NCBI RefSeq assembly: GCF_040436345.1
Contig: NC_133218.1
Location: forward strand, 24,041,070 to 24,105,069
DNA: 64,000 nt
Origin: Pagrus major
Lineage: Eukaryota; Chordata; Actinopteri; Spariformes; Sparidae
Direction: 5' to 3'
The position numbers were made by a program, and so were the translations under genes. Shown one piece after another: positions 26,840-39,560 of the stretch (the stretch's first letter is position 1; every line of letters starts with the position of its first letter). The notes under the pieces are model-generated. The model had not been told where the DNA came from and ran no database searches. It saw nothing but the letters and a program-made list of their open reading frames with translations.

Positions 26840-27450
26840 GATTCTTCTCACATATTGTTGCCTTAAGTATTTCCAATTTTTGCAAATTTATACTTCTACT
26901 CCACTACATCTCAGAGATGAATACTGTACTTTTTACTCCACTACATGTGTCTGACAGCTTTAGTTACTAGTTTATTTTCTGATTACAATTTTTCATACCT
27001 TTCCCGTCCAATGAAAACTATGTATCTCCAGATTTTCTGATGCCGATGTGATAAATTGAAGGATGAAGTGTCACTCCTACATCTTAAGCCACACAAACTA
27101 TTATAAAACCCTCTTAAATTAGTTAGAAAATGTATCATCACAAAGCAGAAATCAGGCTGTTTTTCTGAGCTCATGAAAAGTTGAAGCAACGCTACAAACA
27201 TAGTATAATCTTATAGAATATGATGTATTGCTATATAAGTAGTTAAAATTAACACAGCCTTTAACATCTACTGCAGTAAATTGCAACAGTAATATTGATT
27301 GAAAAACATCAGATATAATAGTAAAACACTGACATGCTGTTATTCTGCACAATGAGTATTGCATTTTTTTACTTAAGGTTTTGAATGCAGGACTTTTAGG
27401 GTAGTGGAGTATGTTAGGTCCAGGATACTTATTTTACCACTGGAAGCAAC
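26840..27450 (+). repeat. Full-length-looking copy of 'ACTCCACTACAT' repeat
   Basis: Begins around TTGCCTTAAGTATTTCCAAT, has the twin phrases TACTTCTACTCCACTACATC and TTTTTACTCCACTACATG, then GACAGCTTTAGTTACTAGTT. It ends near TTTTTTTACTTAAGGTTTTG, ATGCAGGACTTTTAG and TTTTACCACTGG. The same 5' phrases occur at 17440-17545, and 3'-like phrases (TTGAATGCAGAACTTTTACT) at 35350-35390. Confidence 0.6.
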
Positions 27451-28324
27451 ATTTTATAGCTTAACTTGACCAAAATGTATATATTTGGGATATTTTAGGC
27501 TCCAAATTGTGACTCGCCAGGAAAGAGCATTTGACTTTTGTCTCTCGAGTAAATTAAATCCTTTTATGGGTTTAAGTCGTTCAGAGGAAAAAAAATTGGG
27601 AATATTTTATTGCGAGTGTTTTTAGCGAACCTTTTAGCCACTTGTCAAAGCTGCAAAAACCCTCTTGGGATTCCCTCTTCAAACAGAAAACCTGACACTC
27701 TGTATCTCTCTTACTGCCTGCTGAAGAAGACAAAACAAGGAATTTGATGTTAGCATTGTCCCATGCAACAAAATTAATCTTAATTCTGTATTTTAAGAGG
27801 AGGTGACGTTTTAGAACTAAATCAGTGTCAGAGATCATTTTAATTCCTGGAGAATCCATAAGGGTTTTTCCAGCCAGTCTTGCTGAGCGGGTCTCTCAGG
27901 ACACTGGAGTGTGTGCATTAGCAACCTCAGCTCTCCTTGAGGATGACAAGCTATTCAGTCATGGGGAATGATGTCTATCTGAGGGCTTCATGTACTCCCG
28001 CAGATACAATACGCTGTCTCATAACACCTCAATTATTCTGCCCGGTCTTAATTGCTGTCACAACATCAATGTTAACATGGATGTGAAATGGCCAATGGCT
28101 TTAATGCTGTCTGGGTCAGCTCACAATGTGAAACAATGTACATCTGTTGTTCTTGTACAGTACTTCTAAACAGGTTTGTTTCCAACAAAGACAGGAGTGC
28201 ACCAACAGTCCAGATGTTTGTAAAAGCCAGCCCCATGTCTGTTTGGTCAGTATGTTGTCTCTATATCTTCATATACTTATAGACTTATTAGTCTTAATCA
28301 GTATCACATTATTACAGTAACAAG

Positions 28325-28540
28325 TCAATTTGGTTGATATAACCCAAAATCACAATCACATTGCCTTAGTGGGCTTTACAATCTGTACAGTGAATGACAC
28401 CCTCTGTCCTTAGACCCTCTATTTGAGTAAGAAAAAACTCACAAACAAATGGAAGAAACCTCAGGGAGAGTCACAGAGGAGGGATCCATCTCCCAGGATG
28501 GACAGACATGCACAGAACAGAACAACAAAATCACAGAGTA
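28325..28540 (+). repeat. Teleost interspersed repeat ('GGGCTTTACAATCTGTACAG')
   Basis: Contains GGGCTTTACAATCTGTACAG, CTCTGTCCTTAGACCCTC, GGAAGAAACCTCAGGGAGAG and GAGGGATCCATCTCCCAGGA in the order I recall for a very abundant fish retroelement-derived repeat. It is non-coding. The short open frame through it has no meaning. Confidence 0.6.
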
Positions 28541-30439
28541 CAAATTTAACAATGTTGCGGATGGCCGTCTTTGCTACCATGTGTGACAGCACTGTGTTTA
28601 TCGTGTTCCTGCTGTTTCATACCCATGAAAACCTAAAGATAAACACAGCTGAATATTGTGATGATTTATCAGAGTGGGTACACAAGTAAGATTAGCCATT
28701 TTAATATACCATCTCCACTGCTGCACTGTTTCCGGCCAAATGAAATACATCTTGAGGCTGTAGTGCCATCTTGTGTTAACAATACGTATGGAAGGGCAGA
28801 AAGGAAACGACACCCTTTGACCACCAACACATTTATGATCATTTCTAACAGGTTGTGGTAGATTCTGAATAGAATGATTTTTTGCTATGTTATGCTATTG
28901 AATGTGCTTTTTTTTCATGTTGTTTGTTGGCTGCTAAAATTGCGGTATAGATATGCATTGAAGAAACCCCAACGCAAGTAGTAAAGGCAATAGAAACAAT
29001 TCATCAGTTCATGCAACAAGAGGGCATCCAGTTCTTGATTTGTTCCACCTGATTAAAGAGGATTCATCAATGGGTGTTGATTTGTGCTTTCTGCGCTGCT
29101 CATGAGCACCGTGTGAGGGCTCTTGTAGAGGTTGCAGATGGAAAGGCTTTCACTCTAATCACTGCTTCCTGCTCCTCTCCACAGAAGAAGTAGCTGATGG
29201 GAGCAGGCATATGGAGAACTCAAGTGTTATTCACTTTGTGCCTGCATTGCACTATTAAATGGTTACCTAAAGAAAACTAATCAGAGTATAAGTGTATGAC
29301 CACATTATTATTATCTACCTCAACGCAATTTTTACATTAAATCACAATGGCACAATGATAACATTTTTAACAAACGGATACCCGAGTGTGAGGATCATTC
29401 AGTCGTGCCTCCCACCTCCCTGTAAAGCATGGAAAGTGTACTCTTTCTTTAAGCAATTATATATTCACTGCCTACCACCTTGATGTGTTACAATGGAGCT
29501 CATTGCCTTTAGTCATCACTGTATGAATGAATACCTGTCGCAGCTCCTGCAGATAGGAGCAGGACCACAGAGTGAAATTAAACCTAGCTGTTAAATTTTT
29601 CATATCAGTATTCCTCTCAAATTAGCACAGCACTGTTGTGACATACTATTCATTATTGAGTACATGAATATTTAAAGGGAAGGGAAACGTACCTGTCAGT
29701 GGATTTTTGCCAATAAAAATCATTTTCGCTATAATGCTTTGAGATTGTACTTAAACAGGACCGATCAGATGTTTAAAGAGTGGTGACCACACAGGACACA
29801 GGGCTGTGACACTATGTGAGGCAGGTCCATCCACCACAGCAGCCTCATCTAACAAAGTGATGTTTTCAGGGTTGCTTATATTACAGGTGTTAGCTGAATT
29901 AAAGCTTCAAGCTGCGCAACACCTGCAGTTGTTGCTCCAACTACCCTGCACTCGAGTTTGGGCTTATTCCTTTCTTCAGCATCACCCTGTCATTTGTAAT
30001 CTTGTGACTGGCATCAACAATAACAGAGGTCAGACTTTTGGTGCACAGTTCAGAGGCTGATTTCCAGCAATTACAGGTCAAGAGCTGAAGTTAGTTTACG
30101 TCTCAACTCTCTGGCTAACGTTCCCATTATTGTTTTCTAGGTTAGACTGTCATTATAGTGTCCTCCCTCTCTGATCATAATCACTTGCTACAACCAAATA
30201 AGCAAATAAACTAGTTTCAAACCCTGCACCAGACAGCATGCTACATTCACACAGGCTCCACTGTCTAAAATTATTTCTTCTTTTTTTCAACACAAATCAA
30301 TATTTAACACATTTTCACTGCATCTTCTGCAAAAGCTAATGTACCTATAACACAATTTACCAAAGGCAAGAGTCTGCTAAGAGTATAGGCGGATACGTGG
30401 AGTTCTTATATTCTGACAAAATATCTATAGAGAAAATAT

Positions 30440-30645
30440 TTAGCAGAATGGCTTCCTGCCACAGTCCACAGACATGCAGGTTAGGTTACACTAAATTGCC
30501 TGGAGGTGTGAATATAGGTGTGAATGGTTATTTATCTCTATGTGATGAACTGATGACCTTCCAATGTCAGCTGGGATTGGCTCCAGACCCCACAACACTG
30601 CACAGGATAAGCGGTTACAGATAATGGATGGATGGAAATTTTCAA
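30440..30645 (+). repeat. Teleost interspersed repeat ending in ATGGATGGATGG
   Basis: Contains CCACAGTCCACAGACATGCA, GGTGTGAATGGTTATTTATC, CAATGTCAGCTGGGATTGGC and GGATAAGCGGTTACAGATAA, followed by a short ATGG repeat tail. This order matches a widespread repeat of fish genomes, and the tetranucleotide tail suggests a retroposed origin. Confidence 0.65.
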
Positions 30646-30770
30646 TGCATATTTCAATGTTTTTCTGTTTGGGAACTCTAAAAGATGCTTTAGGGCCTTG
30701 ACTTTGATGATTTCATTTCTATGCTGGGGAGCAAACATTGTTAAGGAATGATAATCTTCATCACATATTG

Positions 30771-30773
<3 letters not shown>

Positions 30774-30856
<83 letters not shown>
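30774..30856. repeat. (AT)n microsatellite
   Basis: About 41 uninterrupted AT dinucleotides, ended by ACATATTATG. It is self-complementary and likely to be length-variable or misassembled. Confidence 0.95.
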
Positions 30857-30861
<5 letters not shown>

Positions 30862-31226
30862 TATGTATCTTAAGTAGGGTTGTGAGGGTTACTTTAAAAA
30901 TGTAATCCAAAAGTTACTAATTTCCTGTTTTTTTGTCAGTAATCTAATTCAAGAATCACATTATTAAAGTAATGTAAATTGACTACTTTCTGTTACTTTT
31001 GGATAACCTCAATAGCAAACATATGCAAATAAAGATGATAAAATATCAGTGAGATTACTTTACTTACTCTTAATACGTGTGAAGTTTTGTGCATGGCTAC
31101 GGACTACTATATGATTCTTTATCTGTAATCCTGATAGTAATCCCCATTTTTACTGAATGTATATATAATCTTAAGTGATTCACTCAGTATACAATGACTA
31201 CCCAGTTGAATTTTTGAAAGATACAT

Positions 31227-31232
31227 TTTATT
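31227..31232 (-). terminator. Candidate distal polyadenylation signal for cyb5b
   Basis: TTTATT on the plus strand reads AATAAA on the minus strand, about 1.5 kb past the cyb5b stop. The A/T-rich sequence between here and 32716 has no other gene, so a long 3' untranslated region is possible. A nearer signal exists at 32214-32219. Confidence 0.35.
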
Positions 31233-32213
31233 CAAAGAGACTTTTAATGACAGGAAATGGCAGTTGAAATGCAAACAGATGGCAAATATTTATCTTCAAA
31301 GTCATCCAACTACATTTTGACATCTGCAAGTAAATACTGCAGCCACATGTAAAAATAGCAGCAAGTTAAATTAAGAAAATTTGAACTTTTGTGAACTGAC
31401 AGGTGGTAAATTGACTTCGAATTGTAATGGTCATTGAAGTTGGAAAATGCTTTTTGTGATAGTAATATAGTATAAAATGCCTATTTCAGAATATCCAATA
31501 AAAGGTGTGACTTAAGAAATGCTATGCAAACCTTAGCTTAGCCAGAACCAGAAAATGAACAGCAACCTGGATAATTAATTGAGTAATTGAAATAGATGAT
31601 TATTTAATGTCGGCTAACCAACTTTAGCCTTAAAGACATCCATCTACGACTCTTATGACAACTGCCCAAGTTCATTCAATGCAATAATTCAAACCCTCCA
31701 GTGACAGCTGCCAGTATTATTCACCCTTAACATAGAATTAAGATGTATTACAATGAAACAAAGCTGTGAAAAAGCATCAGTTAAATAACAAACGGTATAG
31801 TGAGGAACATTAAATTTAAAAAACAAAACAATCAAATAACAAATACTTCTCTGCTATCAACTCAATCATTCACGGTCAGTTATTATATCTGGGTAATAAA
31901 ATATTACTCTTCGATTACATACCACATAATTTATATTAATATATGGACCAGGTGTTTTGAAATGTACACATATTCCTGATAACAGAAGCTCTACCTTAAA
32001 TAATCACTGATAACAATATAGTCCACCACTATGTTCAAAAAGGAACAGACGCAAAGATTTGACACTGCAGCTACAAGGTTGGAAAGTTTATGCATTTACA
32101 ACTAAAGGATAAATGCAATCAAGAATTGCTTAACATCAGAACTGTGTACTAAGGAGTGAAGGGAATAAACTCAAGATTCTTACTAAGAGTTAGGCAGCAG
32201 TAACATTTCTCAC

Positions 32214-32219
32214 TTTATT
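32214..32219 (-). terminator. Candidate proximal polyadenylation signal for cyb5b
   Basis: AATAAA on the minus strand, about 500 bases after the stop codon. It is the first canonical hexamer I find downstream of the coding sequence. Which signal is used cannot be told from sequence. Confidence 0.45.
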
Positions 32220-32716
32220 CAAACTAAGAAAATGCATTAGAATTTATAATTCAGTGTAAACGGTAGAATGGTCACTGTTAACTATTACCCTGATTTCATC
32301 ACCATTCTGCATACTTCATCCTTCAGTGTTTCCATTCAGTAAAATGATGGGGTATGTTAGCAAAACCTTTATCTGAGCAGGCAAATGGTTAAAAAGCACA
32401 CAGAGACCAAACTTGGTCAAATGCATATGAAAGTTTAAGTTAAAAGACAACGTTTAACATGAATGACAACAGGCATAGTGACAATGAAACAGAAAGAAAC
32501 TGAAGGCAGACAATTTAATAAAGTCTCTGCCCAGCTGTCTATTTGGTGCACTCTACGTAGACAGACAAGTACTTTATCAAACTGTTCCCTCCTGTTCTTG
32601 TTGCAGAAGATGCACACACTCCTACTTGTGTGCGTTCAGTGTGTGTATGGAGGTTTTGGTCAAACATTTCAAGGCCTGATGAAAAGAATGAGATGCAAAC
32701 GGGATGCCAGCAGCAC

Positions 32717-35700
32717 TCAAGAGGACTTGTGTTCAAACATGTAGAAGCGATACATGGCGCCAACAACAACTGCAGCAACGGCGGGTATCAACCACACGGT
32801 CCAGGAACTGCAGGGAAAATTAAACATCATTGATTTATTGAGCCAGAGCAATTAAAATGGACAAAAACAAACAAGAAAAGGCAACAATAAGATACATATA
32901 TTTGTGAATTTATCAGAAAAGAAAGGAAACGAGAGGAAACCATAAATCAATAATACAGAAAACAGTGAAGATCTCATATTTGTACGCATACAGCAAATTA
33001 CTCTGAATCATTTTTCTTCTTGCTTCTCATTTCCAGAAGCATGTTTTGTCAATAACTTGAAAGAGGACTTTGTACAAGAAACAGGAAACAATAAGACTGG
33101 TCTATTGTTCGGCATGATGACTCACCTGGACTCTCCCGAATTTGAGTTGTGTACCTCCTGTGGCAGAAAATAAAAGGACGGAAATTAAAAGAGATATTGT
33201 GTGATTTAGCACCAAACCCCCCCCAAAAAAAATCATTGTATTGTCTTAGTGGGTTCTGTTTCAGTGACTTTTCTGTTGCACTTAGGATGGTGTCAGATGA
33301 AAAGACAAGCTTACCTTTACGGGCTCCTTTTTTCTGTCATCCTACAAAGAAAAACAACAAAATAAGTATTATTGTCTTTGTGTAGCTGACACAAATTACA
33401 CTCAAAACTTAGAATGAAAAGTAAGTAAGTTTCGTGGCTAATCCATAGTGGATCTAAACTCAGATGTGTTCATATGAAACAAGAAAATCTAAATACTAAT
33501 AAGATTGTAACTTTGGAAAATGCCCACTTGATTTTTCTAGTTCAGATGGTAAAGCCTCATATTTGCATCATATAAACTCTGAAATACATTTTATAAGTAA
33601 CGAAGGCTGTGGATTTTGTCCTCCATCACTACAAAAAAAGGGCCTAGGGAAGGGATTTGCAATGACCAATTTACACAGGAGGAATGGTTACAGTGAGCCA
33701 AAACTTTTTTTTCTATTTCCAACAATTTCCAACAAACACAACACTTTGTTTTCGGGTGGAAAAGTTTAGTTTTTGTTTCATCACACAACAGAACCTTTTG
33801 CTTCTGCTCTCATTCTTTCACATGCCTGTTTGTGTCTTCTGGCAGACAGTCATGTTTTTTTGTTCCCCAGGATGGGGTCTTCTCCAGCCACTCTTCCCTG
33901 CTATTCTACTGGCATGATCTCCAATAACAGCATGGGTTTTGCTCAGTTTAGTTGGATGACCATCTCTACATATTTTTATATAATTTTTTAATTGATGGAT
34001 GGATGAAAACCAGGTAATAAAAACTGAAAGCTGAGGCTGTTTGGGACACATGAGATATTCTTTTAAATACATTTAAATGTATACCTAAGCTACAGCTTTC
34101 AGCAGTAAGGTAAAACCAAAACAATGCACCTCTATTGGCCTAATTTTGCTCTTTCTCGTCGGATACAGAACTACGCTCACAAGACAACCTCATCTAAAAG
34201 GGCGTTACAAGTCAATTTCCACTGTGGTATCATGTCCCCCAATGTACTATTAAGTGTGTAAAACCCAAATTATTCCATGGCACCTTGTGATTCCAAGCAA
34301 CATGTGCACCAAATGGTGACATAGATTGATTGCTCTGCTTGATTAGGTTAGATTTAGGTAATACTGTTGATTAGTGAGTTTGTTGTTGGTATTTGAGTGA
34401 TATGGACATCATGTAAAAACCCTAGAGGCAAGAAATCAGAGGTCTGATCTTACCATGTGAAGCTCCCCAATGAAGTACTGCTGAAGCATCTCCCTGGCAT
34501 CTGTGGAATGACCCACATCCTCAAAGCTCTCTGTGGCGTCTGCACCTGCCTGCTCCAGCAAAACCTCCTCACCTCCTGGATGCTGAGGACAAAGAATGGG
34601 TTGACACAGGAAGGAGCTAGTTAATTCCCTTGCTTAGAATATTATACAGCTAATTTCAATGCTTGATTAGGTTTAGTGCAAAGCAGGGGCAGTTTAGTAC
34701 TTTAGTACTTCATTGTCAAAACCAATAAGAAAACTAATCATTTTCCATTTTTCTAATTGAAAAAGAAGTTCCTATCCTGTAGTTGACGTGAACCTGAAGG
34801 CTTTCCACAGCTCTAATAAGATTTGTTCTATTAAAACTTGTAGAATGTTTCCTTCCTCTCTGAACCACTGAGGAACATGCATTGCAAACATGAATACATT
34901 TTTTTTTTTTTTTAAACTTGCTACTTTGGCTCTGATGCTCTCACACAATATCCAATTGGTAACACGTCACAATAAGTGGCCTATAAACACTGAATAATCT
35001 GAATCTGCAAAGTAACTAGTAACTTTAACTATGTAAATGGAAATGGAAATATATGAAGTGCAAAAGAAGTATGATGTAGCCAAAAAAGTAAATACTGAAC
35101 AAAAGTAGCTAAAATGTTTTACTTAAGAATGGAACTTGAGCAAGTTGTGGTCGCGGGTTGTTCAAAATTTTGACACTGAGATTTTAACTTTTAACACAAA
35201 TCCCAAGTCCCAAATATCGGTTTCCAGTCTCCTTGATTTCCTAATAATCGATATCCGTATCGTCCCTGAAAAAGTCATATCAGTCGACCCCTACTGTTAA
35301 GACTCTAAAAAGTGCTATTTTGGATATTGAATACTTATGTAGTATAAAGTTAAAGGTTTGAATGCAGAACTTTTACTTGTAATGAAGAATTTTAACTCTG
35401 TGGCAGTACTAGTTTTACTTCAGTGGAGGATCTGAAAACTTGCTCCAGCACTGGTATTTCTGGTAAGACCATGTCACTTATTTCACTGTTGCTTATCTTA
35501 CAGTGTTAGCATGGTTACCTATCACACTGCATGTACTGTCTCACTTATTGTGGTCTGCTCAAAATAACCTGAGGACGACGATGAAGTTAGCTTCCGATTC
35601 GTTGCGTTATATCCATTTTCACAAATGGTAAACTTTCACAAATATAAATATGAAACCGTGTCATAAATAGTCTCCAACGTCTCTGTGATAATCTAGTCCA

Positions 35701-36423
35701 GCTTTAATAAATCTAGGTAAAGTGATTTTTGGACCTGGTCCAATGTGGTCTAGAAGTTAAAAAGCAGTGGAAATCTCCCTTTTTTTGGCCTGCTCACTAA
35801 AGAATAAAAGGTTTCACACATTTCAAAGTGGCACTCAGACAGGTTAGGTCTGAAAGGTGTCTAACAAAGCGTCCAGCATCGCAGGCTACAGGTCAAGTTT
35901 CCCTCAACTTTCTCCTCGACTGCCAAATTGGAAGCGTCGAATCAGAAGCCAACTTCAGCATCGAAACGTAACCTTGTTCAACCCCTAATTAACTTTAAAC
36001 AGAGAGGTTGAATGCTGGATAGGGTCGATAACAGCTTGAGTAAACACATTCAGCAAACGCTACACGTCAATGCATGAGGCGAACGGCTATCGTTTTGTAA
36101 TTCCGGGAAGTAACACTGGTCTGATCCCAAACTGGATAACCAAAGGCTGAGAGCACACACGTGTAATATAACAGGGTTATAGCTTCAGTAGTTGCTACCA
36201 GCTGACAGAAATCATGTCTTACCTCTTCGAGGAAACCTGTGATGTCATATATTTTGTCATGAATGATGAGCCATGTGTCATTGCACATATTATGTACTCG
36301 TATTTCTTCTAACGTGTAATATTTTACACCACTTTCTACCGCTTCGCTGTTCTCCTCGACACTGTTGGCATCAGCAGGTCCATTGCATGTGTTGATGAGG
36401 TTCTCGTTAATTTCCTCACCCAT
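32717..36423 (-). CDS. cyb5b: Cytochrome b5 type B (outer mitochondrial membrane), five exons
   Basis: Tail-anchored haem electron carrier of the outer mitochondrial membrane. Minus-strand exons are 36423-36223, 34582-34454, 33341-33315, 33157-33126 and 32807-32717 (stop 32719-32717). They sum to 480 bases, giving 159 residues, close to the roughly 150 of mammalian CYB5B. Exon 1 ends ...DITGFLEE and exon 2 begins [13 protein letters not shown]. The haem-ligating histidines are H68 (in HPGG) and H92 (in [11 protein letters not shown]). Exons 3 and 4, 27 and 32 bases, encode a polar linker. Exon 5 encodes the anchor from about W132 to F154 and the C-terminus EHKSS, as in CYB5B (human ends ESKSS). 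All introns are GT/AG. The start lies upstream of an acidic leader typical of the B form. The ER form CYB5A is less likely because of the tail and leader. Confidence 0.95.
33342..34453 (-). other. cyb5b intron 2
   Basis: Between exon 2 (donor ATG|GTAAGA) and the 27-base exon 3 (acceptor TTTCTTTGTAG). No repeat or gene is clearly recognised inside. Confidence 0.8.
34583..36222 (-). other. cyb5b intron 1
   Basis: The donor is GAAGAG|GTAAGA and the acceptor TTTGTCCTCAG|CAT. Part of it (about 35000-35460) resembles the 'ACTCCACTACAT' family, seen as AAGTAACTAGTAACTTTAAC and TTGAATGCAGAACTTTTACT. No gene is present within. Confidence 0.8.
35000..35460. repeat. Decayed copy of 'ACTCCACTACAT' repeat family in cyb5b intron 1
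   Basis: Shares AAGTAACTAGTAACTTTAA-like and TTGAATGCAGAACTTTTACTTG phrases with the copy at 26840-27450. The inner 35140-35290 segment (GATATCCGTATCGTCCCTGA) looks like a different inserted repeat. Confidence 0.45.
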
Positions 36424-36900
36424 TCTGACGGTAATGCAAATAACCTAAGCTATATCGACTGAGCGCTTAGCTAACGTTAGCTTGTTAGCCAGGTACGGAT
36501 GTAGCGCTGTCTAGCTACGTGTAGATCCGTTTCCACCTCGTATGGATACGGTTAGTTGTGGTCCAACAAGCCCCGAATGTCACCGTAACGACTAGCTAAC
36601 ATTAACGCTATTTCTTAAGCCACCAAATCTAAACAGTGTTGGGTTACGAAATCAAGAAAAACACCCTAACCCGGCACATCAGCAGACATGTGAAACAGAC
36701 CAATGACATGCGTGGTATTTCACCATGAAGCCCAAACACAGCGACTGACCAATGAGAGCGTGACTTTTGGAGTGATGACCAATCACAATCGACCAGTTCA
36801 TCATCACGAGACCAGAACATTCTGCAGAGGATGTCAACTGTGCGCTGTCGATGCGCATACAGTGCGTTTCTGGTGACGTAACAGGAGTTTTATGTGCAGG
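36424..36900 (-). promoter_or_regulatory. cyb5b promoter region with three CCAAT boxes
   Basis: Upstream of the start codon lie the palindrome AGCTAACGTTAGCT (36469-36482), three plus-strand CCAAT motifs (36700-36704, 36749-36753, 36779-36783), an NRF1-like TGCGCATAC around 36853 and a CRE-like TGACGTAA (36874-36881). Clustered CCAAT boxes plus NRF1- and CRE-like sites fit a TATA-less housekeeping promoter of a mitochondrial protein gene. The motifs are seen; their function is inferred. Confidence 0.55.
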
Positions 36901-37381
36901 CCTCATTTCGTAACTTCTTTGTCATCATTTTCAATTTTAAAGATGAAGACCTTGTATGTGATTACGATAAATATGACTGATAAAAATATGTAAATAATGA
37001 ATATATAATTCTGATAAGGATAGTATATCAGTAATACATTTATATTTTTGTATGACAAAGATAGAAGGTAATCAATATAATATTTAGACAAGTTTAGGAA
37101 AATTAATTAGAGTGTAGATTTAGACCATTAAGGAAGCTGGTTGATTATCATTCAATGACTTATGGAGAAGGGGTGGGATTACATTTGTTTATACTTCTTC
37201 TCACTCTCACGAAGTCATCTATTGTTTGATCATTTCTTTCTGCTTTCTGCTTTTCATTGTCTGTAAATATCTATTTGTTTCTGTCTCTCCACTATGCCTT
37301 TTATTTATTTTTTTGTTATTTGTTTTTGAACTATTATTCTTGTCTGTCATTTCTTGTTCTTTACATTTTCAAAATAAAGAT

Positions 37382-37448
<67 letters not shown>

Positions 37449-39560
37449 TGCAGTAAGAAGCAACAAAAAGAACCATGGAATCAATTAAATTATTTAAACA
37501 AGTTATTGTCTAACTTTGAAACGAGCTGGTAGGCCTAAATGCTGGCTTGCAATGACAGAACACAAAATGTAATATAAAAATGTTTATTTAATTATGTGTA
37601 AATACACTGTAAATATTCAGGCTACTATATTTTGGAACGGTGGAATAATTTGTGACCACATATAACTAAAAACAAAGGAACATATAAAAGATATCTTTAT
37701 AAATTCCTAACTAAAAACCTTCTTTGCTGACACTGGGGCCTCTGAAGCAGATGTATGCTACTGATAGATCAGGGTGCCAGCCACAAGACAGTGGTAGATA
37801 ATTTTCCAGTGGTTTAGTTCACATGTAAAACCTGGCTTTCATCCCCTTTTGAAACTCTTTTTGAAAAGCCTTTAGGAGCACCTGTTTCAGGAAACACATG
37901 GAAAATATACTTTTTTCAGTAAGCAGCATAACTTTTGGTCGTACTAAGATACAATATCTCTGTTCATGCAACATCAGCAAAAACACATAAATACTGTATA
38001 AGGTTCAAAACTTGTCAACAACCCTGCCCCCATCCCAGCCGAGTGCCTCTTTACACCATGCTAAAGTCTGATCGTAATTTACCTAAAACCCACCATGTGA
38101 CTGTCTACATAAGCTGTTGTGTGAAAGAGAGACTCAGAACTATGCAACATTCAGGGATAAGGATCCAAACAAGCCATCTCTTTAAATATCAATACTTGTG
38201 ATGTTGATGACTATGGTTTTATCGGAAACAAACAAAAAACATTTGAAAAGTATAAATGGATTTACTGATATCCTGGCTTTTTATAATTAAAGCAGCAAAG
38301 GGAGTACTGTGTGTTGTGTATTTACAATTCAAGTAATTTGCTTTTATAAATTACGCATTAAAGCAGCATGTTTTCTTTGTAATTCAAAGCTCCAAGACAA
38401 ATCTGTGACTCTCTTTTCATCTCAGCTACTCATTCTCTAAATTAATATGTTACTAGTTTACAATACTTATCTCAGTTGTTGGTGTTGATAATTTGGCCAG
38501 AGGAGTTATACATAATGTACAGAGGTCATACCAGAGATCATGATGTGTCTGCGTTACACAAAGTTTATTTCTATCACCTTTTCTCATTCTCAAGACTATG
38601 GTAGTATTTCCGTCATTTTATCGAATCACTTTTTTTTTACATCATCAAAACTGTATAAAGAGTAGTAGTTAGGTGTGATGGGCATAACGTATTAGGGATT
38701 TGTGGTTATTGAACTTTGAACTTCAAACATGCACTATTTAGTTTTGGGGAATCATTTTTAATGCCTAAAACTGACAAACTAAATGAGTGAACTCATTTTC
38801 ATGATTGAATAAACTGAATAAACACACTGTCCTTACAGGACCACACGATTTCATACTGTTTTACTTTGTTTATATTTGGTGGACCCTGCCACCTTTCTAG
38901 CTTCAAACAGTGTTCTGGGGACCTTATTTTCTTCTTTTTTACTAGTTATGGAAAAATAAATATTTCTGAGTGTGTACTATTACCTCAGTGATATTGTAAA
39001 TATTACAATTCTGAATTTGAATGTCTTATCCCAAACTACACAGTGCCCATTTCAATGTTGCACACACACTTTTGAATAAAATTAATTTTGTGTTTTGTAT
39101 TTATGGTTCATATCTACTGCCCGTTGTCCATTACCTGCTTTATTTTGTGTGGTTATAGGACTCTCATGCATAAATGTTGTTTTTCTCGACTAAACTCAAA
39201 CTCTACTCAAAAAATAAAATAATGATATGTTAGAAATGAATAACAATGATTTAAAGTAAGGCATTTATAAAAGACAAGGTACATTCAGTAAAAGCCAGGC
39301 TGGAAAAGTCTCACTCCACTCCCTGTTAACACCTGTTTCAATAAAGTTTAGAATATTTTTTCTTTTCCCGCTCGGAATTGTGGGATTGCAATGGCTGCTC
39401 CCTAGTCTGTAAACATACGCGTTGTGTTTACGAAAGCTGCCATTGAAATATATACCACTGGCAGCCACGGATCCGTAATTTTCTTGCGTACTTACCCGCT
39501 CTTAACTTGACCTCAAATCTTTTCTTTCATGTGAGAACATCCTCATTTTAGACCGAAAGA
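36901..39560. other. Intergenic interval between cyb5b and dhx38
   Basis: AT-rich, with no supported gene. It holds the (ATCA)n repeat at 37384-37448, which follows AATAAAGATTTCAATC as the tail of a retroposed sequence might. A 67-codon minus-strand frame at 39265-39468, close to the dhx38 promoter, is unrecognised. Confidence 0.55.
37384..37448. repeat. (ATCA)n tetranucleotide repeat
   Basis: About 16 tandem AATC units immediately follow TTCAAAATAAAGATTT. This arrangement resembles the 3' tail of non-LTR elements that end in short tandem repeats, though a plain microsatellite is equally possible. Confidence 0.85.

Larger units (their letters stand above)
25576..31226. other. Intergenic region, no supported gene
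   Basis: No gene is supported. The stretch carries dispersed repeats at 26840-27450, 28325-28540 and 30440-30645 and the AT microsatellite at 30774-30856. The 27860-28080 stretch is relatively GC-balanced and repeat-poor and could be a conserved element; I cannot test that. Confidence 0.55.

Noticed and set aside
29806..30060. 84-codon plus-strand frame with leucine and glutamine runs
   Set aside because: No recognisable domain; there are no supporting splice sites or neighbouring exons.
36903..37091. 62-codon minus-strand frame rich in Ile, Tyr and Phe
   Set aside because: AT-rich composition alone explains it; no signal of a real membrane protein gene.
37257..37532. Open frame with an Asn-Gln-Ser-Ile repeat
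   Set aside because: Translation of the ATCA tetranucleotide repeat, which is open in every frame by periodicity.
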